A DNA stretch of 64,000 nt from Serinicoccus kebangsaanensis (GTDB lineage: Bacteria; Actinomycetota; Actinomycetes; Actinomycetales; Dermatophilaceae), in NCBI RefSeq assembly GCF_008919445.1, contig NZ_VSLG01000011.1, forward strand, positions 62,001 to 126,000, written 5' to 3'. Both the position numbers and the translations under genes were made by a program. The notes below the pieces were generated by a model that was not told where the DNA came from, searched no databases, and saw only the letters and a program-made list of their open reading frames with translations. Positions within the stretch are counted from its first letter, which is position 1. Each line of letters starts with the position of its first letter. Below are positions 9,585 to 19,000 of the stretch, one piece after another.

Positions 9585-9665
9585 ATGACCTGCCGCCACG
9601 GCACCCCGAGGTGGCACGGACGAGAAGCGGATGACGACGGACCCGAGAGGAGCGAGGAGGGATGA
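9585..9665 (+). CDS. 26-codon leader ORF overlapping clgR
   Basis: ATG at 9585, stop TGA at 9663-9665, which overlaps the clgR ATG (9662) in an ATGA. Peptide begins [12 protein letters not shown] and is rich in charged residues. Because a TANNNT box sits 6 bases upstream, it looks like a leaderless leader peptide that delivers ribosomes to clgR. Whether it is regulatory or only a coupling device cannot be told from sequence. Confidence 0.45.
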   Translation: MTCRHGTPRWHGREADDDGPERSEEG

Positions 9666-10003
9666 CCATGGTGCTGCTGCGACGTGAGCTGGGTGACGCC
9701 CTCCGTGAGACGCGCCAGACCCAGGGCCGCACCCTGCGCGAGGTCAGCGCGTCCGCGTCCTGCTCCCTCGGCTACCTCTCCGAGATCGAGCGCGGGGAGA
9801 AGGAGGCCAGCTCCGAGCTGCTCGCCTCCATCTGCCGGGCGCTCGACGTGCCGCTGTCCCAGATGCTCTCGACGGTGGCCGACCGGGTGAGCCTGACCGA
9901 GGCGGCCGAGACGCAGATGACCACGGTGCTCACCGAGGGCCTGGCCACCACGATCGACACCCGCCGGGTCACCCGCCGAGACACGGTCGTCTCCGCCGCC
10001 TGA
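9662..10003 (+). CDS. clgR: XRE-type regulator, ClgR-like
   Basis: 113 residues with an N-terminal helix-turn-helix of the Cro/CI type ([20 protein letters not shown]) followed by a short helical tail. In actinobacteria the gene after pgsA-cinA encodes ClgR, the activator of clp protease and other stress genes; length and position both fit. AGGAGCGAGGAGG precedes the ATG, which also overlaps the leader ORF stop. The C-terminal degradation tag known for some ClgR proteins (Ala-rich end) is plausible here (VVSAA). Confidence 0.88.
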   Translation: MTMVLLRRELGDALRETRQTQGRTLREVSASASCSLGYLSEIERGEKEASSELLASICRALDVPLSQMLSTVADRVSLTEAAETQMTTVLTEGLATTIDTRRVTRRDTVVSAA

Positions 10004-10031
10004 GCCATGGCGGCGTAGGCACGCCTCGCCG

Positions 10032-11402
10032 ATGCACCTGGACATCGACCACGAGCCCGGCCGTGTCGGGGTCACCCTGAGACCGGGCGAGGGGGAGCCG
10101 GACAGCCGCAAGGTCGGGCTGGTCAGGCATACCGCGTCCTTCTTCGTCGAGATCCCCCCGGGCGATGTCCACCCCGACCTGCTCGTGCTGTCCGCGGTCC
10201 TGTGCGCACGCCCCTGGATCCGGCGACGCACGCCCATCACCTGCTCGGTGCCGGGGTCGGCGCTGCTCGCACGGGCCCTGCGCGGCGGTCCGGGGCTCCG
10301 GCTGGACTCGGTGGACCCGCAGCTGGAGCCGCGCGCCCGACCGGCGTCGGGGTCACCCGGCCTCTGCTTCAGCGGTGGCACGGACAGTGTCGCGACGCTC
10401 GCCGTCATGCCGGACCGCACCCGTTCCTACCACCTGCTCCGGCGGGCTCCCGCCGGGGAGCGCCGGGCCACGATGCTCAACACCCGGGCCGCGCGGCAGT
10501 CGTGCGCGGTGGTGCGGCGGCACGGCCGGCAGGTCGACGTGGTGACGAGCGACGTCGAGTACCTCCGCGAGGTCATGGGGTTCCCGCACGACTTCACCAC
10601 GGCCGTGCCGCTGCTGCTCCACGCCGACCGGGACCAGCTCGACGCCGTGGCGTGGGGGGCTCCGCTGGAGGCCACCTACCGGCTGCAGCGCGGCTACTAC
10701 CGGGACTTCGCCGACTCCCCGTTCGTCGGGGAGTGGGGTGGCGTCTTCGCCGCCGTCGGGCTGGACGTCTGCGTGCCGGTCGCCGGCGTGTCCGAGGTGG
10801 TGACCAGCCGGATCGTGCACGCCCACGCCCTGGGGGAGGCAGCCCAGTCGTGCGTCCGCGGTCGTCGGCTGGGTCGCCCCTGCGGTCGGTGCGCCAAGTG
10901 CGCCCGCAAGACCCTGCTGGCCGGTGCCGTGACCGGTCGGTGGCCGACGGCGGAGGCGCTGGAGCGCCAGTGGCGGGGGGAGGAACCCCGTGCCCACCTG
11001 CTCGCCGACCCGATCAAGGTCGAGCCGGTCGTCGCGCACACCGTCCACCGCTACCTCGCGGCCGGGGGCGACAGCACGCTGCTGCGACTCGTGGCCGAGA
11101 AGACCGGCCCTGACCCGCTGGAGTGGCTGGAGCGCTCCTACGAGCCGGCGCTGGAGCTGGTCCCCGAGGGCTACCGGGACGAGGTGGCCGCACGGCTGCA
11201 TCGCATCGCGCCCCCCATGACCCGGGCGCAGGAGCAGACCGTCCGGGCCTACGACGTGCGTGCGCTGGACCGGACCCGGGCGCAGGCCAGGCTGGAGGAG
11301 TGGTTCGCCGGGCACCCGCCCCAGGACCTCGCCCGGCGGGCCGTCGGGCGGGCGCGTCGGGTCGCCCGGGCGCGGTTGCGCCGCACCTTCTCCCGGGGGT
11401 AG
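10032..11402 (+). CDS. QueC-like PP-loop ATP pyrophosphatase-family protein
   Basis: 456 residues, not a known enzyme to me. The PP-loop FSGGTDS (S114-S119) marks the adenine-nucleotide alpha-hydrolase superfamily, whose members adenylate a carbonyl or thiolate. C274-x9-C284-x2-C287-x2-C290 (RPCGRCAKCARKTL) copies the zinc motif of QueC, the 7-cyano-7-deazaguanine synthase. The protein is about twice the length of QueC, with about 110 extra N-terminal and 150 extra C-terminal residues, and no queC/D/E/F partners are nearby. Lies 28 bases after clgR. A role in nucleoside, peptide or glycan modification is only a guess; start ATG at 10032 is the first in frame after clgR. Confidence 0.75.
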   Translation: MHLDIDHEPGRVGVTLRPGEGEPDSRKVGLVRHTASFFVEIPPGDVHPDLLVLSAVLCARPWIRRRTPITCSVPGSALLARALRGGPGLRLDSVDPQLEPRARPASGSPGLCFSGGTDSVATLAVMPDRTRSYHLLRRAPAGERRATMLNTRAARQSCAVVRRHGRQVDVVTSDVEYLREVMGFPHDFTTAVPLLLHADRDQLDAVAWGAPLEATYRLQRGYYRDFADSPFVGEWGGVFAAVGLDVCVPVAGVSEVVTSRIVHAHALGEAAQSCVRGRRLGRPCGRCAKCARKTLLAGAVTGRWPTAEALERQWRGEEPRAHLLADPIKVEPVVAHTVHRYLAAGGDSTLLRLVAEKTGPDPLEWLERSYEPALELVPEGYRDEVAARLHRIAPPMTRAQEQTVRAYDVRALDRTRAQARLEEWFAGHPPQDLARRAVGRARRVARARLRRTFSRG

Positions 11403-11435
11403 TAGGGCGGACGGCCGGCTGCCTCGACACGTGGC

Positions 11436-12293
11436 TCAGGAGCTGCGCTCGCGCCGGTGCCCGAGCGGGGACTGGGGGCGCCCGTCGTCCGTCGGTGCGC
11501 GGCCACCCTGGCAGGTCGGGCAGGAGAACATCACCCGCTGCTGCGGCTGCACGCCGATCGGTGCGACCCTGACCGTCGTGCCGCACCGTTTGCACGGCAG
11601 CCCCACCCGGCCATGGACCCATGCGTCGTCCTCGTTGACGTCGCCCCGACCGGTGATGGTCGTGCGACCGGCGCGACAGCTGAGCACCAGCAGGCGGCGG
11701 GCGGTCGTGAGCAGGTCGCCGACCTGCTCCTCGGTGAGCTCGCCGACACGGGTCCACGGGTTGATCCCCAGGAGGAAGAGGGGCTCCGCGGTGAAGATGG
11801 TGCCCATCCCGGCGACGTTGCGCTGGTCCAGGCAGGCCTCGGTGATGGTCCGCGTCAGGTCCGACACCACGTTGGCCAGGGCGAGCACGGGGTCATAGCC
11901 CGGGTCGAGCAGGTCGGGGCCGAGATGTCCCACGACGCGGTGCTCCTCGCTGGTGCGGACCAGGTCGAGCATGCCGAGGGAGTCGCCCACCGCGACCCGG
12001 GTCCCGGTCCACAGCAGCGCCCGGACGGTATGCCGTCGGCCGAGCGCGTGCCGGCGCGCCACCGGGTGCACCCGCCAGGACCCCTCCATCCGGAGGTGGC
12101 TGTGCACGGTGACATCACCCTCCACCCGGTGCAGCAGGTGCTTGCCCCGGGGCACGACCTCCAGGGTGCGCCTGCCCGCGAGGTCGGCGGTGGCGTGGGC
12201 CGGCACCCGCAGGTCCGAGCCCTCCAGCAGGCGTCCGGCCAGGCCCTGGTGCAGCCGCCGCGCGGTCCGCCAGACGGCGTCTCCCTCAGGCAT
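11436..12293 (-). CDS. Endonuclease VIII-like DNA glycosylase (Nei2 type)
   Basis: Base-excision repair bifunctional glycosylase/AP lyase of the Fpg/Nei family. The N-terminus MPEGD gives the catalytic Pro2 and Glu3 with the Nei-type 'GD', and K51 in PRGKHLL is the conserved lysine. The H2TH region (about 140-200) includes DQRNVAGMGTIF. The C-terminal zinc finger is CKRC...CPTC. 285 residues with a polar tail. The start overlaps the stop of the upstream ASKHA gene by 8 bases. Substrate class (oxidised pyrimidines) is from family knowledge. Confidence 0.92.
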   Translation of the reverse strand: MPEGDAVWRTARRLHQGLAGRLLEGSDLRVPAHATADLAGRRTLEVVPRGKHLLHRVEGDVTVHSHLRMEGSWRVHPVARRHALGRRHTVRALLWTGTRVAVGDSLGMLDLVRTSEEHRVVGHLGPDLLDPGYDPVLALANVVSDLTRTITEACLDQRNVAGMGTIFTAEPLFLLGINPWTRVGELTEEQVGDLLTTARRLLVLSCRAGRTTITGRGDVNEDDAWVHGRVGLPCKRCGTTVRVAPIGVQPQQRVMFSCPTCQGGRAPTDDGRPQSPLGHRRERSS

Positions 12294-13293
12294 CGGCGAA
12301 GCCCAGCCCGAGGGACGTCCCGATGCTGATGACCGCGACGGTGCCGCGACGGCCGGCCGCGCCGGTGACGCCGAGCGCCGCCGCGGCGCCGTCGTTGACG
12401 AGCATGCTCACGGTGCAGGGGAGTCCCAGACCGGTGGTCAACGCCTCCGCCAGCACGGCGGAGGGGTCGGCCCCCGGGCGGTTCAGGGTGCCGTAGGTCT
12501 GGTCGTCGTCGAGGACCCCGTCCACCACGTAGTTGGCGATCGCGACCCGCACCTCCACGGGGCCGTCGTCGGTCGTCGTGGTCCCATCCCGCCCCGGCAC
12601 CGCAGTGCCGTCGACGCCCAGCAGGGCCTCTCCGGCCGCCCGCACGACGAGGTCCAGCACGGTGCGGGAGCCCGGCCAGGTGGTGGTGTCGAACGGCTGC
12701 CAGGGGACGCGGACGGCGACCGTGGGTCCCACCCCGCCCCGGGCCAGGACGGCCGCCTTGACCGACGAGTGGCCGAGGTCGAGGAGCAGGCACGGACCGA
12801 CGGGCGGTGGCCCGGAGGCGAGACCGAGCAGAGGGCCGCGTGCCGGGTCCGGGGCCAGCTCCGCGCCGTGCTCCACCAGCCGGTGGTCCTGGGCCGCCCG
12901 CGTCCCGAGCGATCCGGCGACGACACCTCCGCCGAGCACGATCCGGTCGACCGCGGCCCAGCGGGCCCAGTCGGGCTCGTCCCACTCCGTGCGGCACGCG
13001 CGGTCGGCGGCGGTCGGGCTCCGGAGCGTCCGCAGCAGCTCGGCCGCGGCGTCCACCCACTCCGCGGCGACCTCCTCGGCCCATGGCTGCGCCTGCGAGA
13101 GCGCCCGGTCCAGCGCAAGGAGCAGGGCGGTGGGGTGGGTCATGGTGGGGTCGGGCGCCGCCCGGGCCACCCGGGCGCTCAGCCCGCTCGCGCCGAGGAC
13201 CCGCCCCGCACGCCGGCCGTGCCACGGCGCGTCGGGACGCAGCAGCACCGTCCGGTTCAGCCCGGTCCGGCGGGTGGTCGGGGGGTGGCTCAC
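12286..13293 (-). CDS. ASKHA-fold sugar-kinase-like protein with rearranged motif order
   Basis: 335 residues; motifs recall ROK-type sugar kinases but the order is unusual. A helical segment and VDRIVLGGG (residues 115-123, normally the C-terminal adenosine motif) come first. Then LLLDLGHSSVKAAVL (169-183, phosphate-1 motif, normally at the N-terminus), VNDGAAAALG (299-308), and at the very C-terminus ISIGTSLGLGF (322-332, phosphate-2). This is what a circular permutation would give. GTG start at 13293 overlaps the ABC-F stop (GTGA), and the stop overlaps the glycosylase start. Substrate unknown, and kinase activity is not assured. Confidence 0.65.
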   Translation of the reverse strand: MSHPPTTRRTGLNRTVLLRPDAPWHGRRAGRVLGASGLSARVARAAPDPTMTHPTALLLALDRALSQAQPWAEEVAAEWVDAAAELLRTLRSPTAADRACRTEWDEPDWARWAAVDRIVLGGGVVAGSLGTRAAQDHRLVEHGAELAPDPARGPLLGLASGPPPVGPCLLLDLGHSSVKAAVLARGGVGPTVAVRVPWQPFDTTTWPGSRTVLDLVVRAAGEALLGVDGTAVPGRDGTTTTDDGPVEVRVAIANYVVDGVLDDDQTYGTLNRPGADPSAVLAEALTTGLGLPCTVSMLVNDGAAAALGVTGAAGRRGTVAVISIGTSLGLGFADA

Positions 13294-14996
13294 CGCTCCA
13301 GTGTCTCGCCGCTGAGCTGCAGCCGCTCGCCCACCCAGTCCTCGCGGAGCCACCGGTCGTGGCTGGCGACGACCACGGCCCCCGGGTAGTCGGCGAGGCC
13401 GAGCTCGAGCTCGGAGACGAGCAGCAGGGACAGGTGGTTGGTGGGTTCGTCCAGCAGTAGCAGGTCGGGCGGGTCGGCCAGCACCGTCGCCAGGTCCAGC
13501 CGCCGTCGCTGGCCGACCGACAGGTCGCGCACCGGCCGGTCCAGATCCCGTCCGGCGATCAGACCCAGGGTGGCCAGCGGGTGCTGCTCCGCGAGCTCCC
13601 GCCCGACGGCGCGGGCATACGCCTGCCTGGTGGTGAGGGAGCCGTCGCGGCGCACGGCTTCCTGGGCGAGCAGGCCGACGCGCAGCCGTGAGGTCGACGT
13701 CACCGACCCGCGGTCCGGGTGGAGGTGCCCGGCGAGCAGCGCCAGCAGCGTGGACTTGCCGCACCCGTTCGGGCCGGTGACGAGGAGTCGGCCGCGGGCG
13801 CCGACGGCGAGCGAGACGGGGTGCAACCGCCCGGCGACGGCCACGCCGGTGGCGGTGAGGATCGGCCCCGGGCCGTGCGGACGGGTGCGGGCGGGTGCCG
13901 GGAGACCGCGGAAGCGCAGCCGGTCCGGTGGCCGGCGCACCTGCTCCCGCTCGAGCCGGGCCAGGGCGGTGCTGGCGTCGTTCACCCGCCGGGAGACCAC
14001 CTTGGCATTGCGGTCGGCGTAGAACTTCCGGCTGGCCCGGGCCTCGGTGCGCGGCGCACGGTCGCCGTGACCGACGGTGTGGTCCGCGTGGACCCTGCGG
14101 CGCAGGCGCTCCCGCTCCTGCTGCTCGTCGCGGTAGCGGCGCACCCACCGCTGCCGTTCCTCCCGACGCTGCTCCAGGTATGCCGTGTAGCTGCCGGTGA
14201 ACCGGGTCAGCCCGAATCCCGAGCCGGGGGAGTCGTGGTCGGCGCCGACCTGGGCGTGGGCCAGGGGTGCCGGATCCAGGTCCAGGAGGGTGGTGGCCGT
14301 CTCGTCGAGGAAGGCCCGGTCGTGGCTGGCGACGAGCACCGGCCCGGTCCAGGTGCGGAGCAGCTCGGTCAGCAGCTCGGTCCCGGCGTCGTCGAGGTGG
14401 TTGGTCGGCTCGTCCAGCAGCAGCGTGTCCGGGGTGCGCAGCAACGTCCAGGCGAGCGACAGCCGGGACAGCTGCCCGCCGGACAGCTCCGCCGCCCGGT
14501 GTCGACGGGGGAGCCGGGCCAGACCCAGACCGTGCGCCACCTGGTCCGCCCGGTGGTCGATCTCCCAGGCACGATGCCGCCGGGCCGCCTCCAGCGCGGC
14601 GTCGAGGGCGGCGCCCGCACCGGGCTCCTCCCGCGCCAGTGCCTCGCCGGCGCGTTCCACCTGGGTCACCAGGTCCCGGACGGCAGCGGTCGACCTGGTG
14701 AGCACCTCGTCGACGGTGAGGGACAGGTCGAAGGGTGCCTGCTGGTGGTGCAGGCCGACGGTGCCGGGCGAGCGGACCGATCCGGTGTCGGGATCGATCA
14801 GCCCGGCGGCGACGCGCAGCAGGGTCGACTTGCCCGACCCGTTCTCGCCGATGAGGCAGGCTCGTTCGCCGGACGACACGACCAGCGAGACGTCGGTCAG
14901 GACCCGGCGGTCGGGGAAGGACACCGAGACGCCGTCGAGCCGGAGATGCTCCGGTCCGGAGGCGGCGGAGGAGGGCAGGGGAGGGAGGGAAGGCAT
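13290..14996 (-). CDS. ABC-F family ATPase, likely ribosome protection/antibiotic resistance
   Basis: 568 residues, two ABC domains and no membrane segments. Domain 1: GENGSGKST, LSGGQLSRL, LLLDEPTNHLDD. An Arg/Glu-rich interdomain linker (about 255-330) corresponds to the P-site tRNA interaction motif. Domain 2: GPNGCGKST, LSVGQRRRL, LLLDEPTNHLS. ABC-F proteins bind the ribosomal E site; one branch displaces macrolide, lincosamide or pleuromutilin-type antibiotics. The upstream attenuator (next entries) is typical of that resistance branch and not of the housekeeping one. CAGGAGA precedes the ATG. Which drug is involved cannot be told. Confidence 0.88.
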   Translation of the reverse strand: MPSLPPLPSSAASGPEHLRLDGVSVSFPDRRVLTDVSLVVSSGERACLIGENGSGKSTLLRVAAGLIDPDTGSVRSPGTVGLHHQQAPFDLSLTVDEVLTRSTAAVRDLVTQVERAGEALAREEPGAGAALDAALEAARRHRAWEIDHRADQVAHGLGLARLPRRHRAAELSGGQLSRLSLAWTLLRTPDTLLLDEPTNHLDDAGTELLTELLRTWTGPVLVASHDRAFLDETATTLLDLDPAPLAHAQVGADHDSPGSGFGLTRFTGSYTAYLEQRREERQRWVRRYRDEQQERERLRRRVHADHTVGHGDRAPRTEARASRKFYADRNAKVVSRRVNDASTALARLEREQVRRPPDRLRFRGLPAPARTRPHGPGPILTATGVAVAGRLHPVSLAVGARGRLLVTGPNGCGKSTLLALLAGHLHPDRGSVTSTSRLRVGLLAQEAVRRDGSLTTRQAYARAVGRELAEQHPLATLGLIAGRDLDRPVRDLSVGQRRRLDLATVLADPPDLLLLDEPTNHLSLLLVSELELGLADYPGAVVVASHDRWLREDWVGERLQLSGETLER

Positions 14997-15000
14997 TGGG

Positions 15001-15075
15001 TCTCCTGGGTCGGGGGCGCGGGGGCGCGCGACGGTGTCGGGCAGCCGTCAGGAGATCCACATGAGGCGCAGCCTA
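15001..15075 (-). promoter_or_regulatory. Leader with short uORF and anti-Shine-Dalgarno: putative translation attenuator
   Basis: On the minus strand, TAGGCT (15075-15070) lies 7 bases before an ATG (15062) opening the tetrapeptide ORF MWIS-stop (15062-15048). The uORF contains TCTCCTG (15055-15049), the exact complement of the ABC-F ribosome-binding site CAGGAGA (15007-15001); the match extends to 9 of 10 as GG.TCTCCTG. Folding would hide the site until a ribosome stalls on or near the uORF. This is the standard logic of inducible erm/msr/ABC-F leaders; inferred from sequence only. Confidence 0.6.
15048..15062 (-). CDS. Tetrapeptide leader ORF (MWIS)
   Basis: ATG TGG ATC TCC TGA, apparently leaderless (see the -10 box in the attenuator entry). 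Its Ile-Ser-stop codons carry the anti-Shine-Dalgarno sequence, so translation of the leader and access to the ABC-F start would be linked. Confidence 0.5.
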   Translation of the reverse strand: MWIS

Positions 15076-15103
15076 CGCGCCGGCCCGGCTCGCCGCGACG
15101 CGT

Positions 15104-16003
15104 TTACGCGGTCTCGCCCAGCCCACCGAGCTCGTGGCGCAGCCCGCCCAGCGCGGTCCTCGTGTCACCGTCGTCGTCGTGCGGACCGCGCAGCCAGTCG
15201 GCGTACGAACGCACCTCGCCGAGCTGCCACTCGAGACGGAACAGGCGCAGCAGGTCCGGGTCGTGGGGGACGAGCGAGGCGTATCCGTCGAGCACGTCCC
15301 GCTCGCGCGGCGCCAGCCGCAGGGTCTCCCAGTCCAGGAGCAGCAGGCGTCCGTCGTCGGCGCGCCAGAGGTTGTGCAGGCCGGGCTCGCCGTGGGTCGG
15401 GACGTAGCTCGAGGGGTCGAGGCGGTGGGTCAGCCGCAGGTATGCCGACAGCCCGCGCGCGACGTCCGCGGCCTGCCGACGGATGGCCGTGCGGGCCGCC
15501 TCGCCGTGCGGGCCGGAGTCCCAGGGGGAGGTCGACCACGCGTCCAGCTCCTCGACGAGATCGGGGCGGACGAGCGGCACCCACGTGACGACGCCCTCCG
15601 GCGGCGGGGTGGCGTGCAGGGCGCGCACCGCCGACACCGCGTCGGGACCGAGTGCGTCGGGTCGGCTGCCGTGCACCCAGGGCGTGCAGCTCAGCCACCC
15701 CTCGGCCAACGGGCTGGTGAAGCGACCCTCGGTGGTGGCCAGGCCGGCGTGCACCGCCGGGAGCGAGGCCGCGAGCCGGGCGGCCGCGGCATACGTCGCC
15801 TCCAGCGTCTGCGCGGTGTGCCACAGCGGAGGGTCCAGCGTGACGAAGTAGCGCGGCTCGCCCGTGACGTCGGCCCGCCAGTGCCAGGCGCCGAACCCGA
15901 TCGGCAGGTGGGTCAGCGCGTCGACCGACGGGTCCCACAGGTCACGCACCCGGTCCAGCACCTGCTCCGTGGTGACTCCGCGTGGCTCCTCGTGCATCGA
16001 CAC
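15104..16003 (-). CDS. Aminoglycoside phosphotransferase (APH)-like kinase
   Basis: 299-residue protein of the APH/choline kinase fold. Catalytic loop HGEPGLHNLW (His, with Glu in place of the usual catalytic Asp, and Asn) and metal site LLLDWETLRL (Asp). The N-lobe nucleotide loop is weak. The catalytic Glu for Asp change is seen in several uncharacterised members. Substrate may be an aminoglycoside, a sugar or something else. A second ATG at 15997 would shorten it by two codons. It sits upstream of the ABC-F unit on the same strand but is separated by that unit's own promoter. Confidence 0.72.
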   Translation of the reverse strand: MSMHEEPRGVTTEQVLDRVRDLWDPSVDALTHLPIGFGAWHWRADVTGEPRYFVTLDPPLWHTAQTLEATYAAAARLAASLPAVHAGLATTEGRFTSPLAEGWLSCTPWVHGSRPDALGPDAVSAVRALHATPPPEGVVTWVPLVRPDLVEELDAWSTSPWDSGPHGEAARTAIRRQAADVARGLSAYLRLTHRLDPSSYVPTHGEPGLHNLWRADDGRLLLLDWETLRLAPRERDVLDGYASLVPHDPDLLRLFRLEWQLGEVRSYADWLRGPHDDDGDTRTALGGLRHELGGLGETA

Positions 16004-16024
16004 AGGGTAGGGCTGCGGTGCGCC

Positions 16025-19000
16025 TCACCGGCGCAGGCGCAGACCCTGCGGAGCGGTGTGGAAGCCCGCGTCGGCGAGCGCGCCGGCCAGCGGGTGGGTC
16101 GTGGACAGCGCGCCCACGCCATCGATCCGGGCGATGGTGATGCCTCCCAGGGTGCCCCGGCGCACCGCGGTGACCAGGGCCTGCCCGACGCCTCGCCAGA
16201 CCTGCTCGGGCTGGGCCTCGGGGGCGGGCGCGAACGTGAGCGCGCTGCGCCCGCCCCGCTCCAGGTAGACCGCGAGCGCACCGTCCACCAGGACCACCAT
16301 CGAACCCGCCTTCCGGGCGGGTCGGTGCGAGCCCTCCACGTCCTCGCGCACCGGCCACGGCACGCCGGCGCCGTAGGGGTTGGCCGGATCGGTGGCGGCG
16401 AGCAGCACCACCTCGGCCTCGCCGGCGCCGTCGGAGCGCTGCCGGTCCAGCGCCCGCAACCGGTCGATCGCGCCGGCGCTGCCGAACTGCGCAGCACCCA
16501 GCCCTTCCACGACATATCCCCGCCGCACCCGTCCGGCCTCCTCGGCGCCGGAGAGCACGCGGTAGACGCCGGCGAAGCCTCCGGGCACCCCCTCGGCCAC
16601 GACCGCGCCTCGGGTGAGGACGCCGTAGCGGTCCAGCAGCTGCTCCGCACCGGCCAGGGCGCGCACGGTCGGGTCGGTCTCCACCGGGGGCAGGACCGAC
16701 CACCTGCCGACCGTCGTCGGCGGGCCGGAGCGTGAGGGTCGACCGGGGGACCCGGTGCCGCGGCTGCCCGAGCCGGACAGGCCCACCGAGGTCCGGGACC
16801 AGCGCCCGGGACCGCTGCGGGCACGTCGCGCGCGGTGCGTGGTGCGACCGCCCTGCAGCAGCGCGCGCACCGGCGCGAAGGTGTCGGCGGCGACCGCCCC
16901 TGACCAGACCAGGTCCCACAGCGTGGCGGCGAGCCGCTGGTCGTCCATCGACCCCACGGCGTCGCTGAGGGCGCGGAAGAAGTAGGCGCCTCCGGCGACG
17001 CGCCCCAGCACCTCGAGCACGGCCTGCTCGACTCCGTCGCCCTCATCGTCGGTCTGGGCCGGGGACGCGACGAGGGTGAGGTGCGCGGTGTCGGCGAGGT
17101 GCAGCGAGACCCACCCGTCGTCCCCCGGCAGCGCACCGTGCCCCTGCCACAGCACCTCACCGGAGCTCATCAGCTCGTCCAGCAGCGCGGGGGAGTAGTC
17201 CGTGACCCGGGCGGGCAGCACCAGCGACTCCAGCGCGGACGCGGGCACCCGCGCCCCCGCCAGCTGCTCCACCGCCCGCACCGTCCCGTCCAGGCCGCGC
17301 AGCTCCCCCACGGACTGCCAGCGCGGCAGGAATCGGGCATACGCGTCCTGGCCGACCGGCTCCACCTCCTGACGGAGCGCCGCGAGCGAGCGGCGACGCA
17401 GCAGCCGCAGCACCTCCGCGTCGCAGACGTCGTCCTCACCCGTGCCGGAGGGCGCCAGGGCGCCCATGACCATCCGGCCGGACGACACCTGCCGCCGGAC
17501 CGCGTCACGCACCACGGCGGTCCCGAGGCCCAGCCGGGAGGCGAGATCCTCGATCCGGAACGGGGTGTGCGTGCGCGCGTGCCGCACCACCAGGTCCGCG
17601 AGCGGGTCCTCGACCGCCTCCAGGAACGCGGCGGGCACGCCCACCGGCATGGCCACGCCGAGGGCGTCCCTGAGCCGGGCGGCGTCCTGGGCGTCGGCGA
17701 CACGGTCCGTCCCCGCGACCCGCACCTCGATGACCCGACGCGCCTCGAGGAGCGAGGAGATCCAGCCCTCCACCTGATCCTGCTGCTCGTCGGTGGTGCG
17801 GGCCGCGACCTCCTTCCGGCTCAGCGGCCCGAGGACGCGGAGCAGGTCGACGACCTCCTCGGGGTCGCGAGCCCGGCGCTCTGGCGCCAGCCGCTGCAGG
17901 TCGGCCTCGGTGCGGGCCACCACGTCCGGATCGAGCAGGTCGCGCAGCGCGGCACCCTCGCCGCGTCCGAGAAGCTCGGCCAGCAGGCCCGCGTCCAGGG
18001 ACAGCGCCGCCGCCCGCCGCTCGGCCAGGGGGGAGTCGCCCTCGTAGAGGAACTGGGCGATGTAGCCCATCAGCAGGGAGGAGGCGAACGGCGAGGGGCG
18101 CGGGGTCGCGACCGACACCAGGCGCACCTCGCGCGAGGCGAGAGAGCGCATCAGCTCCCGCAGGGCATCGACGTCGTAGACGTCCTGCACGCACTCTCGG
18201 ACCGCCTCGAGCACGATCGGGAAGGTGGGGTAGCGGGCGGCCACCTCCAGCAGCTGGGCGGACCGCTGGCGTTGCTGCCACAGCGGTTGGCGGCGACCCG
18301 GGTTGCGTCGCGGCAGCAGCAGGGCGCGGGCGGCGCACTCGCGGAACCGCGAGGCGAAGAGCGCGGAGCCGCCGATCTCGGTGGTCACCAGGTCGGCGAC
18401 CTCGTCCGGATCCAGCGTGAGCAGCTCGGCGATCTCGGCGTCCAGCCGCGCGGCGTCGGCGGAGCCGCCGCGACCCTCTCCCGGGGTCTGCTCCCCGCCG
18501 TCCCCCGGGTCGTCCCAGCCTCCCAGGTCCGGCAGCCGCAGCACGATGCCGTCGTCGGCCGCCAGCGCCTGCACCTCGGTGCCGAACCGCTCGCGCATCC
18601 GGGCCGCCAGGCAGAGCGCCCAGGGGGCGTGCACGGGACTGCCCCAGGGCGAGTGGACCACGACCCGCCAGTCGCCGATCTCGTCGCGGAACCGCTCGAT
18701 GACGATGGTCCGGTCGTCCGGGAGGTGACCCACCGCCTCGCGCTGGTCGGCGAGGTAGGTCAGCAGGTTGTCGGCGGCGAACCGGTCCAGCCCCCGGTCC
18801 GCCAGGTGCTCCGCCGCGTCCCCCCGGGACATGGCGGCGGTCCGTCGCACGAACTCGCCGACCGCCGCCCCGAGCTCGGCCGGGCGGCCCAGCGACTCGC
18901 CCTTCCAGAACGGCAGCCGGCCGATCTGGCCCGGCGCCGGGGTGACGAGGACCTGGTCGTGGGTGATGTCCTCGATCCGCCAGCTGGTCGTGCCGAGGGT

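Noticed and set aside
13294-15060. Upstream extension of the ASKHA frame across the ABC-F gene
   Set aside because: The frame stays open by chance through the ABC-F gene, with Arg/Pro/Gly-rich translation. The GTGA overlap at 13293 gives the natural start.
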